Shown here: piece by piece, positions 11,754-24,998 of the stretch
Numbering within the stretch: the stretch's first letter is position 1
How the letters are laid out: each line of letters opens with the position of its first letter
NCBI GenBank assembly: GCA_038049695.1
Contig: CP142461.1
Coordinates: 31,999,001 to 32,063,000, forward strand
Origin: Cinnamomum chago
Lineage: Eukaryota; Streptophyta; Magnoliopsida; Laurales; Lauraceae
Direction of reading: 5' to 3'
DNA: 64,000 nt
Made by a program: the position numbers and the translations under genes
Notes under the pieces: generated by a model
Told to the model about the DNA's origin: nothing
Seen by the model: the letters and a program-made list of their open reading frames with translations, nothing else
Database searches by the model: none

Positions 11754-13248
11754 AGCTGAGCGAAAAACAGAGACGGTCGGTCAAGTGGAGAGGAAGAAGG
11801 AGAGTGTCATCAATCACGAAAAGTAAATAGAGGACGAAAAATTGTCAAATAAACACTAGGATGGAGACGAGACACGAGAGCCTATGGCTTATGGCTTATG
11901 GCTTATGGCCGTGCCAACATTCGTTTGGGAAGAGGATTTTGTCCCCTTTTTTTTACCTTTCTTTTCCTTTAAGCTCTTTTGGTAATTTTTACCGTAAAAA
12001 AAAAATAAAGTAAAGCATCAAATCAAAAAAGAATAAAATATAAGTGCATTAGGATAGTATTTTGTTTTGAATTATTTGGTATGGAATTTTTTGATCTTTT
12101 TAATAAAAAAGTGGTGTTTTTTCGTCTTTTAGTAGAGAAAAGATGTTTTTATAACTTTCTTTTTTAAAATGAGAGAATTTTGAAAAAATATATTATTGAT
12201 GTGACATTTTGTCAGAAAAATAGAGTCTTTACTTGAATTTTACTAAACTAGTAAAGTGTCAAACATAAACGGGTTGACAGAATGACCGCCCTTGCACTTG
12301 ATATTTGCCTTCGAAGTTCAAATATTTTTCCAGAGTTGACTTTGCAGCAAAAGAAAATCAATCTTCTTGGGCCGGATTAATCCCTATAGGCTTGGGAGAG
12401 CCGGGTAAATCCCTCTTAAGTTTTAACCTTGGTGTGATTGTACAATTTCAAACCAACTTTCACTATCCTGTGTATGTCACCCGACTTGTGTGGGCTATCC
12501 TTCTCACCTTGTGGGCTTCCTCTTCCCGCTTGAGTGAGCTCTCCTTCCTGCATCGTTGGCTTTATCTTCCTACTTATCTGGGCTCTAGGGGGTTGGGGTG
12601 CCAAAATAAAATTAGAAGAAGAAAAAAAAATTCATTCTCTATTAATGGGGAGACTATTTCATCGTTTCTGACCGTCGGCTTTCATTCTTAGTTTTTAACC
12701 ACTTTCATAAATACAAGTCTTTGAATTCCTAGGATTCCATACGTGAATGAAATGGGTCATAAAACATATTGATTTACCTTTTTAAGTAACATCTCTGAAA
12801 CATTAGTGATTTCATCTAAAAGCATGATGAGGGCATTTGTTACTCACTCAAAGCCATCATTTGAATGTTTTGAGCCATCAAACCACAAACCATGGAATAT
12901 CCAATAGAAACATTTTGATAGGCTATGATTGTCCAATGGTACATCTCTATCTCTCTTCTATCTTAATTGTCCATCATTTCTTCAAAATTAAGAAGGCAAG
13001 TTACTTCAGATTAGCATAGAAAAAATGGGGTAATGTTACAAAGTCTTGCCATTCTAATTCCACACAAGGAGCCCCATAGGAAAAGGAACAGACAACGTTT
13101 ATGCCCATTTATCTTGTCATAGCAGCAGCCCCAGATACAGAGCATCCCAAAAGCCCCAAACATGAGCACCAATCCCCAACCCATAAGGCATCCAACTGTG
13201 TCCCAAATAGCGAAAACAATGCAGCTCAATATAGACTGACTGATGAGG
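11754..13248. other. Intergenic region between two minus-strand genes
   Basis: This holds the promoter side of the SRPBCC gene and the 3' side of the SWC5-like gene. A 7-bp unit (TTATGGC) is repeated four times at 11882-11910. The purine-rich stretch 11755-11830 is probably the 5' leader of the SRPBCC gene. Open frames at 12305-12691 show no recognisable domain and are not called. Confidence 0.4.
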
Positions 13249-16200
13249 CTAAAAGTCCTCGCGCATGTCAGGCTTCCTCTTTGCCTGTAAAGCCAAACGG
13301 GCAGCCTTCTCCCGTTCGAATTCACGGAGATCAGTTCTCTCCAGAAATGAAACCCTCTCCAAGTACTGATTGGAGCTTTTCTTATATGCATCTAACTCGT
13401 TTTCTAGCCCCTTGGTCTCCTCCTTGAACTCACCCCAGTCCTTTTTCGTCTTGTCAAGTACACTGAGCTTTGGTTTCTTCTTAATTTGTTCAAGAACTGC
13501 ATCAATACCAGTAGGTGGCCCTGCTGGTGCCGCGGCCTTCTCAGCTGCCTCCTTTGAGTTGGCATCAACAAGCTTCTTTACCTCAATATTTTCACCCGCA
13601 AAGTCTCGTACCTCAGTGATCTGCGGCACATAGACAAACACATAAGAAATTGCAACTGGTATGATGCGAGAATGTCTAGAGAGAGAAAAGGAGTATTGTT
13701 GGCCAAGTCACTATGAGAACGAGTAAACTAAGTTAATGACATCACATGATTATTGTAGACTTAGTTGGTCAACCAGCAAATAATATCCAGAAGACCAGAA
13801 CCTTTACCACTGGACAAATGATTACATACATGAAACATGCGAAATGATTTGTCAAATGATGTGCCTTCTTTCTTTCAACCCCCAACTTCAAAGTCTATGA
13901 GGTGGTACAGAATTAAGTCCAACTCTGGATATTCTTTGAAAGTTCTTGGAAGAACTCAGTTCTATAGTCAGAATTAATGTTGGTTTTGTCAGACTCGAAT
14001 ACAGAGTTGGGCTTTCAAGTTTCAATTTGGTTTCATTGTCTGAATGAACATTGCTTAGTCACGCTAAAAAATACATGTGATTCAATACAATACTTAAAAG
14101 GGTTAATGTTCAGGAAAGAATTTTATTGACAACAGAGATTTCCACGTTGGATATTCTTGAAAGTCTTGGAAGGGCCCTTGAATAAGTCCACAACAGGATA
14201 TTCTTGAGTCACTGGGAGAACTCAGTTTCATTCTCTGAATTAAAGTCAGCTTTGTCAGGCTCAAATATGGTGTTGGGCTTTCAATTCAGTTCCATTGTCC
14301 AAATGAACATTGTTTCGTCAGGCTTGAATACAGTTTTTATTTCAATCCAATACTTAAATGGTGGATGTTCAGTTGAGCATTTCATTGACAAAAGACCCAT
14401 TACCAGGTTGGATCCAAAGTTAAAAACCTTTCTGTTGATATTTCTCCAAAACAAAGAAAACAGCAAAGGCATGTACGGTGCAGATTAAATTGCAATTATG
14501 AATAACAGGTGTGGACTTCAGAAAAATTAGCCAGAAGATTAGGATGTGACCCTGTAAACTCATGAGAAAATCAGCTGCAACTCTGCTTAGTTATAACATC
14601 CTGCAGCAGTTCTTTTACCATCAAATATCTGAGGGATGCAAAAGAAGGCAGCTGATGAGATGATTTTGACTGATTTTACTCTATACAATCTCACCTAAAT
14701 GCCCTAGGAGTCTTAGGACCCATCTGAAATTAGATCTTGGTTAAATCCCATCACTATCTTGGTCGATATTGGTGGTTGACAAGCTTGGACTTCACAAAAA
14801 AGTGACTGTGAAGCAGACAATGTGGTTGGTGACCCTAACAAGTCCACATGCACATACACAATATGTTCAGGAGCAGTTGGTAGTGCGCACACACGAATTA
14901 CCGCTGACCCAAAGTTGACACTTGTTCAAGTCATGTAGGCCCTTCAATTAATACCGCATAATTTGGCACATGTCCCACTTTATCTAATGGCTAGACTTGG
15001 ACAAGTTTGAGGGCCTCAAAACAATACATTACTGATTGTTGCACACAGGTAGGTCATAGGGAGACCTTTTGAAACCTCCCACCCATGATTGCTCCGGTGG
15101 TCCCCACAGGCAGGACCATTCCTGAAAATGATTATGCATATAAATATATATTTATGTCCTCCCATTTTTTAAGAATTTTGAAAGTCTTGGCAGATATTAT
15201 AGGAGATTAATCTGAAACTCTAATTGGATTGCAGATCAAGGATCTCATTAATCAACTTGAGGACGTATGAAGTTAAAAATGGAAGGACAAACATAAAATT
15301 ACATAATTACCTAATTCATGGAGTAACTCTGCATTTTTTTTTATTTGCAACGTTCTCATTGAAAAATAGCCATTAAAAAAAAAGAAGCAGCATTCTCAGA
15401 AAAAAAAAAAAGATACATGTTTTACATTAGCTAATTACTTCATCAGATGACTTCACAGTTAGATGAAAGTAGGGCTTTATGAAGGTTGTTTTAAGGTTTG
15501 AGGTAGATCTAGGCAAATCAAGCATGTCACTAGTTCACTAGTTTCATAGGAGTTAACATTCCATATATTTATGGAGATATTTTAGGGTCCCCAGTTTATG
15601 TTCCTTACTTTTTATGCAGATTGTTTAAGCCTCCCATGAAAAACCCATTCCTCTCTCCTCAAGGGAGACGCAGATCAAAAAGCTAACACAACTGTCAATC
15701 TACAAAGATTATTTATGCTTTTGGACATTTTGGCAATATTCAGACTCAGATATTTGAATATATTAAAAAAAATAAAAATGGAACAAAGAAACTGATGCCA
15801 ACCCACTGCTGGATTAGTGGTAATAAGGCACACCCCCTTTCATGGGGGCATCATGGTTTGGACCTTGGTGGTTACATAGAACACTCAAATAGATTGCCAG
15901 TTGCCAGTGAGGCAAATGGTAATACTAACAAAAATAAAATAAAAAGAAGTTGATATAAATGTACTTACCTCTACTTTTCCCCTGCTTGCCGCAGCAGAAG
16001 CAGCGGCAGCATCTTTAACTGCAGATAGAGCTGCTGCAGCAAGTTGCTTGGCTTCCTCACTGGTGCCATCTTGTATAACACTTGGCCTTTTCTGTGGCAT
16101 GTCTTTCCCAGATGATGCCGGTTTAGGTGACAGGCCAGAAGCTGCCATCCAATTCTATTAAAGTCAAAACGGAACAAAAATAATAATCTGTTAATATCAA

Positions 16201-16818
16201 CCAAAAACCCAAGTAAAACTTTTCTACAGCTATCACAATTCACAATTAGGAGAAGAAAAGGCATTCTTACATAGCTATTTTCCGGTTGTTTTTTATTCCT
16301 ATTTGAAGGTGGCTTACTTCTAAAAGACAGAGGCAGCTTCTTAACAGACATTCCGCTGTTCATTTGCTCCCATACAGCATTCACCCTGGCTTTCCTTTCT
16401 GGAACAGGTAGATTAAAAAATAATAATAACAAAGCCCTTAGGTTAAAGGTAATTCAATTAGAAATAAAGATAGAATGGCGGAGAGAGAACACTATGGCAA
16501 CAGTAAAGAGAAAAGAATAATTTCGAATTGGGAAATCACATCACAAAGACAGTATGTATGTGAATGGGTTCATAATTGTGCTCTAAACAGTGACAGGATA
16601 ATAGCAATTGGAAGCTTGGAACATGTGACATGTGCCATGTCTTGTTTTTTCCTTTTGTTTTTGAAAGGATCGGCACATGACTTTTACATCAAAATGATTT
16701 GAAGCTAAATAAACTAAGCATAGTGGACTTTTACTGTCCAGGTGTCATCAGACCCTGATTTTACTGGGTGGGTGTTCTGTCTTAAAATGTTACCAAATAG
16801 GTGTTTGTACTGGTCCAA

Positions 16819-16854
<36 letters not shown>

Positions 16855-19654
16855 TTGAATGGTACCAGTGCAAATTATTGAAGTGCCCATTTTTGGGCAA
16901 TATTGCATGGTTCCTGCTGAGATACTTGACAAGGAGGGCCTTTGAAAATAGAAATCAAATAGCCGAGGAGATTTCAGAGCCACTGAACTATTGTTTCAAA
17001 TCATATGAATCTTTCTTTGTGACTGTAATTTCAGGTGAATATATTCCATATCTCTGGTGACTTCCAGATACCCATACCGAGCTCACATGGTTACCAACTT
17101 ACCACCTCTAACCATGCTATTTGGCTGAAATCCCCACGATGCCAACTGCAAACAAAGATGCCTCCAGTACCAACCCAATCTCCCATGAAGAACCCATCCT
17201 CACCTTGGTCTTCCATGCCCTTGCCAAGGGCCAAATCCCACCTTCAGGTCAGGCCCAATGAGGCCAAATATATGGAATCTATTAACCAGATATTACAGTC
17301 ACAGAGAGATCCATGTGATTTAAAACAGCAATTCATTGGCTATGTAAACTCCTCAGCATTTTTGGGTTTCTTGGGTTTCCTTCGTCAAATATCAAATGCC
17401 CTCCTTGCCGAGCATCTCAACAGGAACTGTGTGATTCACACAGATGCGCTGTGCTATGCAAGATCGCACAAAATGGGCACTAAAGTAATTTGTAGTGATT
17501 TGAACACCTCTCTGGTAAAATTTTAAAATTCAATACCCGCACAACAAAATAGGGTAAGGACAACTGTATGGTAAAAGTCCCTAACAAAAATGTAGCATGC
17601 TGGAAATCATCCAAAAGTTAGTGTCCACTTGGAATCATCCCATATTGCAAGCAATTTGATTACCGTGGTAATACCTGAACAAATATTGCAGAACAGTTGG
17701 TATCATTTCCATTATGCATTTGGGTGAGGCAGAAATCAGTAGAGCATTTTGCTAAACTGTGTTCTTATAAATCTTCCACTCCAAATAATTATAGCAGTGA
17801 TGTGCCAAATATTCATTTGGAGTAGCAGTTTCAGAAAAATCTGTACCCCAACAACATGACAGCTGATTTCCACACACTTTTTTTTAATGGAGATTCCCAC
17901 ACTCCATGAAACCCGCATCAGAATGAATATGCATCAACTCTGACAAAATGTTCAAATAGGTTGGGATTTGAGTATATTCCAATGCACCCGTATAGTTAAC
18001 ATCAGATGCAGAGAAGGCAAGTACAACCAAAATTGGAAAACAAGCAATCATAATAAGAAGGAACATAACTGGATATGGAGAACCACAGACAAAATGAAAT
18101 GTACTTACCATTTTCCTCAATTTCTACTTGTGAACTAGAACTGGGCTTGACTTCTTGCACATTTTGAGCCAAAGTTCCATCTGCCTTTCCTGTATTAACT
18201 GCAATAAACAATATCTCAGACATGAGAACAATTTATAGGCAATTGATGCTAAGACACAGCAAAGTATGAAACATGTTAGTTTTATTATCTACGGGAACAT
18301 GTTTCATTTAGCTTATTAAAGTTACAACAGATAAGCACAACCAATCCATCCACCTTTCATTTAGGTTAAAACTTATCCTTAATTTCTGAGAGAGTTGAAG
18401 ATATTTCCATTAGTTTGAATTACAAAAGCCCAAGAGCAATCATTTTTCTTCCACATCATTCCTGCAATATATGATGTAGTGCGATCAAACAGGAAAACAT
18501 ATAATTCAAACAAGTCAAAACAGAATCCAGATTTTCTGCATTGTGGAGCTACAAAGATATAAATTACATGTTACAAAGCCTATCATATAAAATAAAATAA
18601 AATAAAATTCCTTCTCACAAGTATGCTTGGAGTTCAAAACTATGATTCAAAGTTGCACAGACATGATCACAAGAAAATGATTATCCCACAGAACCACATC
18701 ATCAAACACACAGCTCAAAAAGACCCCTCATTACAAATCCTGCCGAGTTCTTCCATGACAAATATGCTTAAAAAAGTAATTGGAACTCATGCAATCACTG
18801 GATCCACAAAACAAAACTTGAGAAGACTTTCTTACCAAGTGGGTTTGAAAGAAATCCTTAACAACATCTTCAAAAATCATAAACCTTAATCATTCTACCA
18901 TACAAAACACAAAAAAGCATATAAAACAACTCTAAAAATTATAAATTCACCATCACGGGCAGACCCAGGAAATCTTCCTTGGAGGCCACTATGTAAAAAA
19001 AAAGCCCTTAGAGGGGCCATATGTGAAAACATCATAAAGTTTTCTTAAACACTAAGGGGGTTTCCCCCAGTGTTCACCATCATCTTATATTAGCTTCCCA
19101 CTTATATAAGGATAAAAGTGAATGCGAGTTCAATGCATACAAAAGTAGACTGAAAATTTAGTTCACGCCTTCAAGGGCTCTCTATTCTTTTCTTTTTTTT
19201 TTCCTTGAAATAGACAGTAGACAAGACATGTGGCAGAGTTTCAGGGCAATACAACAAGACAAGTCATATTTAACATAGTGGACTAAAGGCCCAAAGAGGG
19301 GCAGCAGGGATCATCGTTAAAAAACAATCTTCTGCTGAATAAATCATTGCAGATTCTCAAAGAAATCATTCTATATGATCCAAATAACACATATATTTCA
19401 AATCCACAGAAAACCCAATATCACCATCAATTCAATAAAGCCAAAGATGATGTCTTTTTCTTCTTTTCTGCTCTTAAAATCTATTCACAAGAAGCCATCG
19501 GCCATGGTGATGGATGGATTAAAAAGCAAAGAAAGATATCGAAAATGGGTTTCTCAACAGATTGGGTGACGAGAAATCCGATCAGGAAGGAGGAGGAGGA
19601 GGAGAAGAAATGAAATGAAATCGCACCCGAATCGTTGAAGCTGGTGGACGCCAT
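13249..19654 (-). CDS. SWC5: BCNT-C domain protein, SWC5/CFDP1 homologue (SWR1 complex subunit)
   Basis: Five exons, 267 residues: 19654-19627, 18198-18109, 16398-16271, 16154-15969, 13620-13249; all junctions are GT/AG and the exon lengths sum to 804 bases in one frame. In the family this protein is a subunit of the SWR1 remodeller that exchanges H2A.Z into nucleosomes. Visible hallmarks are ARVNAVWEQMNSGMS near residue 50, the NWMAASGL block, an Ala-rich stretch LAAAALSAVKDAAAASAAAS, and the C-terminal BCNT domain in the last exon (ITEVRDFAGENIEVKKLVDA, LSVLDKTKKDWGEFKEE, KSSNQYLERVSFLERTD, ending KRKPDMREDF). The start is ambiguous: two in-frame Met codons lie ten codons upstream (19684), but MASTSF fits the usual short N terminus. 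Introns 1, 2 and 4 are long (1.4, 1.7 and 2.3 kb). Confidence 0.92.
15796..15885 (+). mobile_element. Possible tRNA-like SINE remnant
   Basis: Within intron 4 of the SWC5-like gene, GGATTAGTGGTAATAAGG and, about 35 bases on, GGTTTGGACCTTGG have the spacing and look of weak A and B boxes. No target duplication or tail was found, so this is only a suggestion. Confidence 0.25.
16819..16854. repeat. (ATT)12 microsatellite
   Basis: An uninterrupted trinucleotide run of about 36 bases in intron 2 of the SWC5-like gene. Likely length-polymorphic; no other role seen. Confidence 0.9.
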
Positions 19655-20659
19655 GGAGAGACAGCTCTTTCTTTCTTCCATCATGGGGAAGGAAGAAGAG
19701 CTCTTATAGAGTGTCCCATGCTCTTGAGGTGTATTGCAATCTATGGTCCACACTGAGAGTGGGGCCATTTTTTTATTATTGTTAATTGAATGGGACCCAA
19801 TCCAATTAGGAATGGATAGGGCATTTATTTTAATTTAAAGATGGCACTGAATTGGTGTTTTAGAAAGCAGACCAGTCTGCATTGAATTGTTGAAGGGTAT
19901 AGTAAGGTTGGGTCTAGATGGGGTCAAGAGGTGGTTCAACAGTTCATTCCAAGCAAGAATTAAATCATAATCTTAAATAGAGAAAATTGAATATTCCAAA
20001 GAAAAACATATCTAAAAGTAGAAAAATATAAAAATTACATATGTAAATTAAGCATACGATGATGATCTAGATTTAAGGTTGAAATTAACCAAATGTGACA
20101 TTAACGATTAAAGATTTTGGACACTACAGAATGGACCAACCTACAAAAAAAGGTTAAAAAAGACTACTCTCGTCTTCAACATGTTATTGGGTCATCGTCG
20201 GTCCTGTAAGGTCATATGAAAATTTTTCCTGTAATTTTTCCCTGAAAGATAAAAGCAACTGTGTATACATTTATATATATATATATATATGAAAAATATT
20301 CAAGTGGATCGACTAGCAACCCGTCCAAACCTAGCAACCAACATGGAACCTCCTTATAGTCACTAATCCCAAGGATGGACACACATCCGAATGGATTGAA
20401 CTGTTTGATCGATGATTGAATATTTTTTTGAATATGAAGCAATTAAACTTGTGGGCCATGGATGAAAGGGTTAGGAGCATGGGTTTGGGGTCAAACTTGA
20501 TACTTAGGGTGGTCTCATATAAATCTTTCCATCCCCTCGATCTCATTCCCAAATGGAGCCCCACAATTGGGTCTCACAAAAAAGTTCTCAGTTAATATAT
20601 GAGAACAATTCCCACCTGAATATTACCTTTTATATATATATATATTTATATATATATAT
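19655..20659. other. Upstream region of the SWC5-like gene
   Basis: About 1 kb of AT-rich intergenic DNA, including the promoter of the minus-strand SWC5-like gene. It contains two TA-rich tracts (20272-20290 and 20630-20659); the second is the landing site of the transposons that follow. No gene is seen. Confidence 0.45.
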
Positions 20660-20890
20660 GGGGCCATCTCCTAAGCTGAAGCTTAGTTTATCCTAAACTG
20701 AAACAGTGTCAGTCTCACAAATTAAAGTTGACTATCGTTGTTTTTTGCATGATGATCGTCTCTAAAATCAAGATAAATCTAATCAAAACTGGATTTTTCA
20801 GTTCTACCATGCAAAAAACAGATATAATCAACTTTAATTTGCTATTTCAGTTTAGGATAAGTTAAGCTTCAACTTAGGAAAGTCATGCTC
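20660..20890. mobile_element. Foldback-type MITE, 231 bp
   Basis: The left arm (CCTAAGCTGAAGCTTAGTTT, then ATCCTAAACTGAAA) pairs with the inverted right arm (CCTAAGTTGAAGCTTAACTT, then ATCCTAAACTGAAA). Pairing extends through TTAAAGTTGA and TGTTTTTTGCATG, so arms of roughly 90-100 bp leave a small loop. It sits in a TA dinucleotide tract on both sides, so the target duplication cannot be read. Superfamily is uncertain; the arm length suggests a Mutator-like MITE. Confidence 0.7.
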
Positions 20891-20909
20891 TATATATATA
20901 TATAAATAT

Positions 20910-21090
20910 GGGAAGGGCTCACCCAAGCTGCAGTTGTTAATTGTATCAGCTGGAGCGTGCGAGAGGCTCGTGTGGGCAAATGGGAAATGCAAATGAAATT
21001 TCGCTGGACCCCGCGCTTTTCCAGTTTGCCCTTTCATTCCCCCCCCCCCCCTTCCATCCAAGGTAGACCTAATCGAGGTCCAGCGAAATT

Positions 21091-21137
<47 letters not shown>

Positions 21138-21878
21138 AAATGCGATGCTGCTCTCTCTCTCATCGCTGCTGCTCATCTCTCCCTATCTCGTCGATCTCTC
21201 TCTGTTGCGCTCCCTCTCTCGTCGATCAATCCAGAAAAGGGTCTCTCTCCCGGACGTCTCTCCCGCTGCAGCGACGCCTGCTGGGCGTCGTCTCGAGCTT
21301 CTCGTTGTCTCGTCTACAACGGTCCTGCAACTCTTCCACAGAAAACAGAGTAATTTGTTTGGGGTTTTTGTGTCTTTTGTTCATGTTGTCTTCTGAACAA
21401 TAGAATTCAGTCAATCTTCGGTTCTTGAAACTGTAGCTCAGGGTGTTCAGTCAAACTGTTCATGCTAATGTACGTGTTTGACTAAATGTGTGACTTCTAC
21501 CATTTCACATCTAATTTATTTTTTGATGATTTTGGAAGGGGAGATAGATGATCAGGTAACTGGTGGAAAGAAGAAGAGTCAGAAAACTTCACCTAGACAT
21601 GTTAGTAAGCAATTACATCTGCCAAATGTTCAAACAGGAAGTCATACATGCCTTATTCCCCATTTGATTTGCAATGTGATTTTTTTTTCATCTCACCCAT
21701 CTGATTTGAAGTCTTTTTTTTTTTTTTTTTCTATCTGGAAACTGAATCAAAATCTGAGATGATGCACTGCTATTGCCCGCCTAAAATTTACCCAAAGATC
21801 ATGTTGTCAGGTACATGCAAACAAATTGCCCTCCTCTGTCTCTCTAGTTTTTGTTTGTTGCAAGAGGAAATTTTTTCT
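20910..21878 (+). repeat. Left terminal inverted repeat of the MULE
   Basis: The left arm begins at the GGGAAGGG terminus and continues through TGTATCAGCTGGAGCGTGCG, the C-run at 21040-21051, the TC microsatellite and CCGCCTAAAATTTACC to TTGCAAGAGGAAATTTTTTC. Its inverse is found at 23973-24969. Confidence 0.85.
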
Positions 21879-23972
21879 TTGGAGAAGTTATTGACATGTG
21901 GGACCCATTTCTTTTACTTTGTAGGGATTCAGATTAATGTGTTGGAGTCGAAATGCTTAAGGTTGAAGGTTTGGATTTGGATTTGTTGATTTGCTGTTTG
22001 ATTTCACTAATTCCTCTTGAGGAAATTTAATTTAACTAATTACTGACTTGTGTATTCCATTTCTTTTGCTTTGTAGGGATTCAATGGTATTCAGGATGTT
22101 TCCTTTTTGAACCCGATGTAGATGTGGAGATCAATTTGGGAGATCAACTTTTGTTGTTTTATATGTATAAGGATGGATATGTAAATGGTTGAAATTTTTA
22201 ACAAACAGGGCCCTTAATGTTAGACTTGCAAATGCTTGGGATTTTGGTTTCAATGGTTAAAATTGTTTCAATGCTCTAGAGTTTTATCAGATTTGTTGAA
22301 TATATTGTCCTATTTATCCCACAGCAAATGGCTTGTTTGTGATTGTTAGCTTCTTTCTTAAAACTATGTATGATATTACATGTTTCATGTTTCATCCATC
22401 AAGGAAAATGATGGTCTCGATTAATGGATTGAACAGGGTAAACCATACTAGATGGAGCACGCTGCATAAATGGGCACCTTTCATTGGAATACTTGCATGG
22501 CACATTTAGAACATCAGCCAGTATACTCATATATTGTTAAAGTTTCGCATGGCACATTCTGTTAATGATTCACTCACCGCGGACATTTAGAACAGCAACC
22601 AATATTTTCTTGATATTCTCAAATGAAATGCCTCTGGATCTCATAAGGTTCATACTTAGACCCACATACCTGAATGAGACAACTTCATTCTTGATAACTG
22701 AATGAAATAACTTCAGTCCAAGTCCACTGAGATCATTATCTACATATGAATTGATCTCCAACATTTGAAGTGATTCTCAGTGGGAACAAATAGCTAATGA
22801 GGTACAATACTAAACCCGACTTGTTCAACTCAAACCAAACTTAAGCCAACTCATTTACACTATGAGGGGGAATCATACTCCTCATTGTTGATTTAACTCT
22901 ATTAGGTTGGATTAAGCCAGCAAAGGCAATGGGTACCCCTTAAATCTGAAGCTATGGATAGCATTCGGAGAAGCTTATGGAGCTTCAGAAAAATGGGTGG
23001 GTTTGGCAAATCTGAAGGTAATAATTGAAGCAATGTTTATATCTCAAAGTATGATGTGTGGTGGTTTCACATGTACACCACAAGCAGGCCTGCACTTATT
23101 TAAAGCAGGTTCGTCAATCGAACCACATCATCCTTCCAACGAAGCTAAAATTTATATTCAAATTTATTTAAAGTATTTTTTAAATGAAAATGCAATTCAA
23201 ATTATATAATTTATGTTATGGCTAGCACTGATCATGTGGCCTGTTACACCTGCCTTATTTTATTTTAAATGGTGATAATCAGGATGACCTTTCCACCTAA
23301 ACAAAAAAGAGAATAAAAGCCTGAGATAAAATAATCACACTGCATATTTTACTCCCACTGTTCAACTAATAACAAGTTCATCCACAACATTAACTCCACA
23401 TTCAACATTAATTCTGTTTGCATCCACAACATAGACAAGTCATCCCCCACACCATCCACAACATAGACAAATAGGTCATCCACCCAATTTCCATGGAGAT
23501 TTGTTGCCATTGCCTCAAAAATGGGTCGAACATGATGAAAACACTTAGTTGGAGGAGAAAATGACGATATTAGCCCAAGAGACATTGTTATAACTTATTA
23601 GATAATATTGCAGGTTGATCCAAACAAGACAGTCATCCCCCACACCATCCACAACATAGACAAACAGGTCCCATTCCACAGCTTCAACCCCATCACCTGC
23701 AAGTTTATGACCATCCACAAGAACAAAAAACATTATAAAAGGAAATATATGAAATCGTGCATGATGATTATTAAATCAATAAATAAAAACCAGTTACCAT
23801 TGACAAGCTATGACATCATCTCCAAGCTGGGCAGAGTTGAGATGATTGATGCTGAGCTGCACCCCTTGAAAGGCTGCTCATCAAAATTACAACTTTCCAC
23901 AATTACAATCCATTCTTCCATTTCATTTCACTCATCTTATTAAACTCAACTTACTCTGATAGGTTCCAAGAG

Positions 23973-24722
23973 AAAAAATTTCCCCTTGCAACAAACAAAA
24001 ACTAGAGAGAGAGGAGGGCAATTTGTTTTCATGTACCTGACAACATGATCTTTGGGTAACTTTTAGGCGGGCAGTAGCAGTGCATCATCTCAGATTTTGA
24101 TTTAGTTTCTAGATAGAAAAAAAAAACCCACAGATGGGTGAGATGAAAATAAAATCACACTACAAATCAAATGGGGAAGAAGGCATGTATGACTTTCTGT
24201 TTAAACATTTGGCAGAAATAATTGCTTACTAACATGTCTAGGTGAAGTTTTCTGACTCTTCTTCTTTCCACCAGTTACCTAATCATCTATCTCCCCTTCC
24301 AAAATCATCAAAAAATAAATTAGATTTGAAATGGTCGAAGTCACACATTTAGTCAAATACGTACATTAACATGAACAGTTTGACTGAACACCCTGAGCTG
24401 CAGTTTCAAGAACCGAAGATTGACTGAATTCTATTGTTCAGAAGACAACATGAACAAAAGACAAAAAAAACCCAAAAAATTACTTTGTTTTCTGTGGAAG
24501 AGTTGCGGGACCGTTGTAGACGAGACAGCGAGAAGCTCAAGACGAGAGAGGGAGAACCTTTTCTGGATCGATCAACAAGAGTCGCTGCAGCGGGAGAGAC
24601 GTCCATGAGAGAGACCCTTTTCTGGATCGATTGACGAGAGAGGGAGCGCATAAGAGAGAGAGAGATCGACGAGACAGGGAGAGCTGAGCAGCACCGAGAG
24701 AGTGAGCAGCAACTCATTTCTT

Positions 24723-24760
<38 letters not shown>

Positions 24761-24967
24761 CAGTGCAGATCTGCAGAGAGAGAGAGCTCCACGAAATTTC
24801 GCTGGACCTCGATTAGGTCTACCTTGGATGGAAGGGGGGTAATGAAAGGGCAAACTGGAAAAGCGCGGGGTCCGGCGAAATTTCATTTGCATTTTCCATT
24901 CGCCCACACGAGCCTCTCGCACGCTCCAGCTGATACAATTAACAACGGCAGCTTGGGTGAGCCCTTC

Positions 24968-24969
<2 letters not shown>
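23973..24969 (-). repeat. Right terminal inverted repeat of the MULE
   Basis: The right arm is the inverse of the left arm. Differences seen by eye are a shorter C-run, an extra copy-like block around 24590-24640 (the CTTTTCTGGATCGAT word occurs twice) and changed microsatellite length. Otherwise the two arms are collinear. Confidence 0.85.

Positions 24970-24978
<9 letters not shown>

Positions 24979-24998
<20 letters not shown>

Larger units (their letters stand above)
20910..24969. mobile_element. Mutator-like element (MULE) with arms of about 1 kb, 4.06 kb in all
   Basis: The ends are GGGAAGGGCTCACCCAAGCT and its exact inverse, and the flanks carry a perfect 9-bp duplication, TATAAATAT (20901-20909 and 24970-24978), the length made by Mutator transposases. 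The left arm runs to about 21878 and the right arm from about 23973, so each is roughly 970-1000 bp and they match closely outside a few indels and simple repeats. Each arm has a (TC/GA)n run (21092-21134 and 24724-24758), a Cys- and Ser-rich small open frame, and a CT-rich leader-like stretch, as if an old promoter and first exon form the arm. The 2.1 kb core (21880-23970) has no recognisable transposase; it has short duplicated words (CATCCACAACATAGACAA near 23418, 23456 and 23647). Nonautonomous, and apparently recent because ends and duplication are perfect. Confidence 0.88.

Noticed and set aside
12305-12691. 128-residue open frame
   Set aside because: No homology recognised, no upstream signals, AT-rich intergenic setting.
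17035-17526. 163-residue open frame on the plus strand
   Set aside because: No recognisable domain; it lies wholly in intron 2 of the SWC5-like gene, antisense, with no supporting splice or leader signals.
24420-24922. Arginine/serine-rich coding region in the MULE arm
   Set aside because: The open frames on both arms and strands come from (GA/TC)n composition; no domain is visible.
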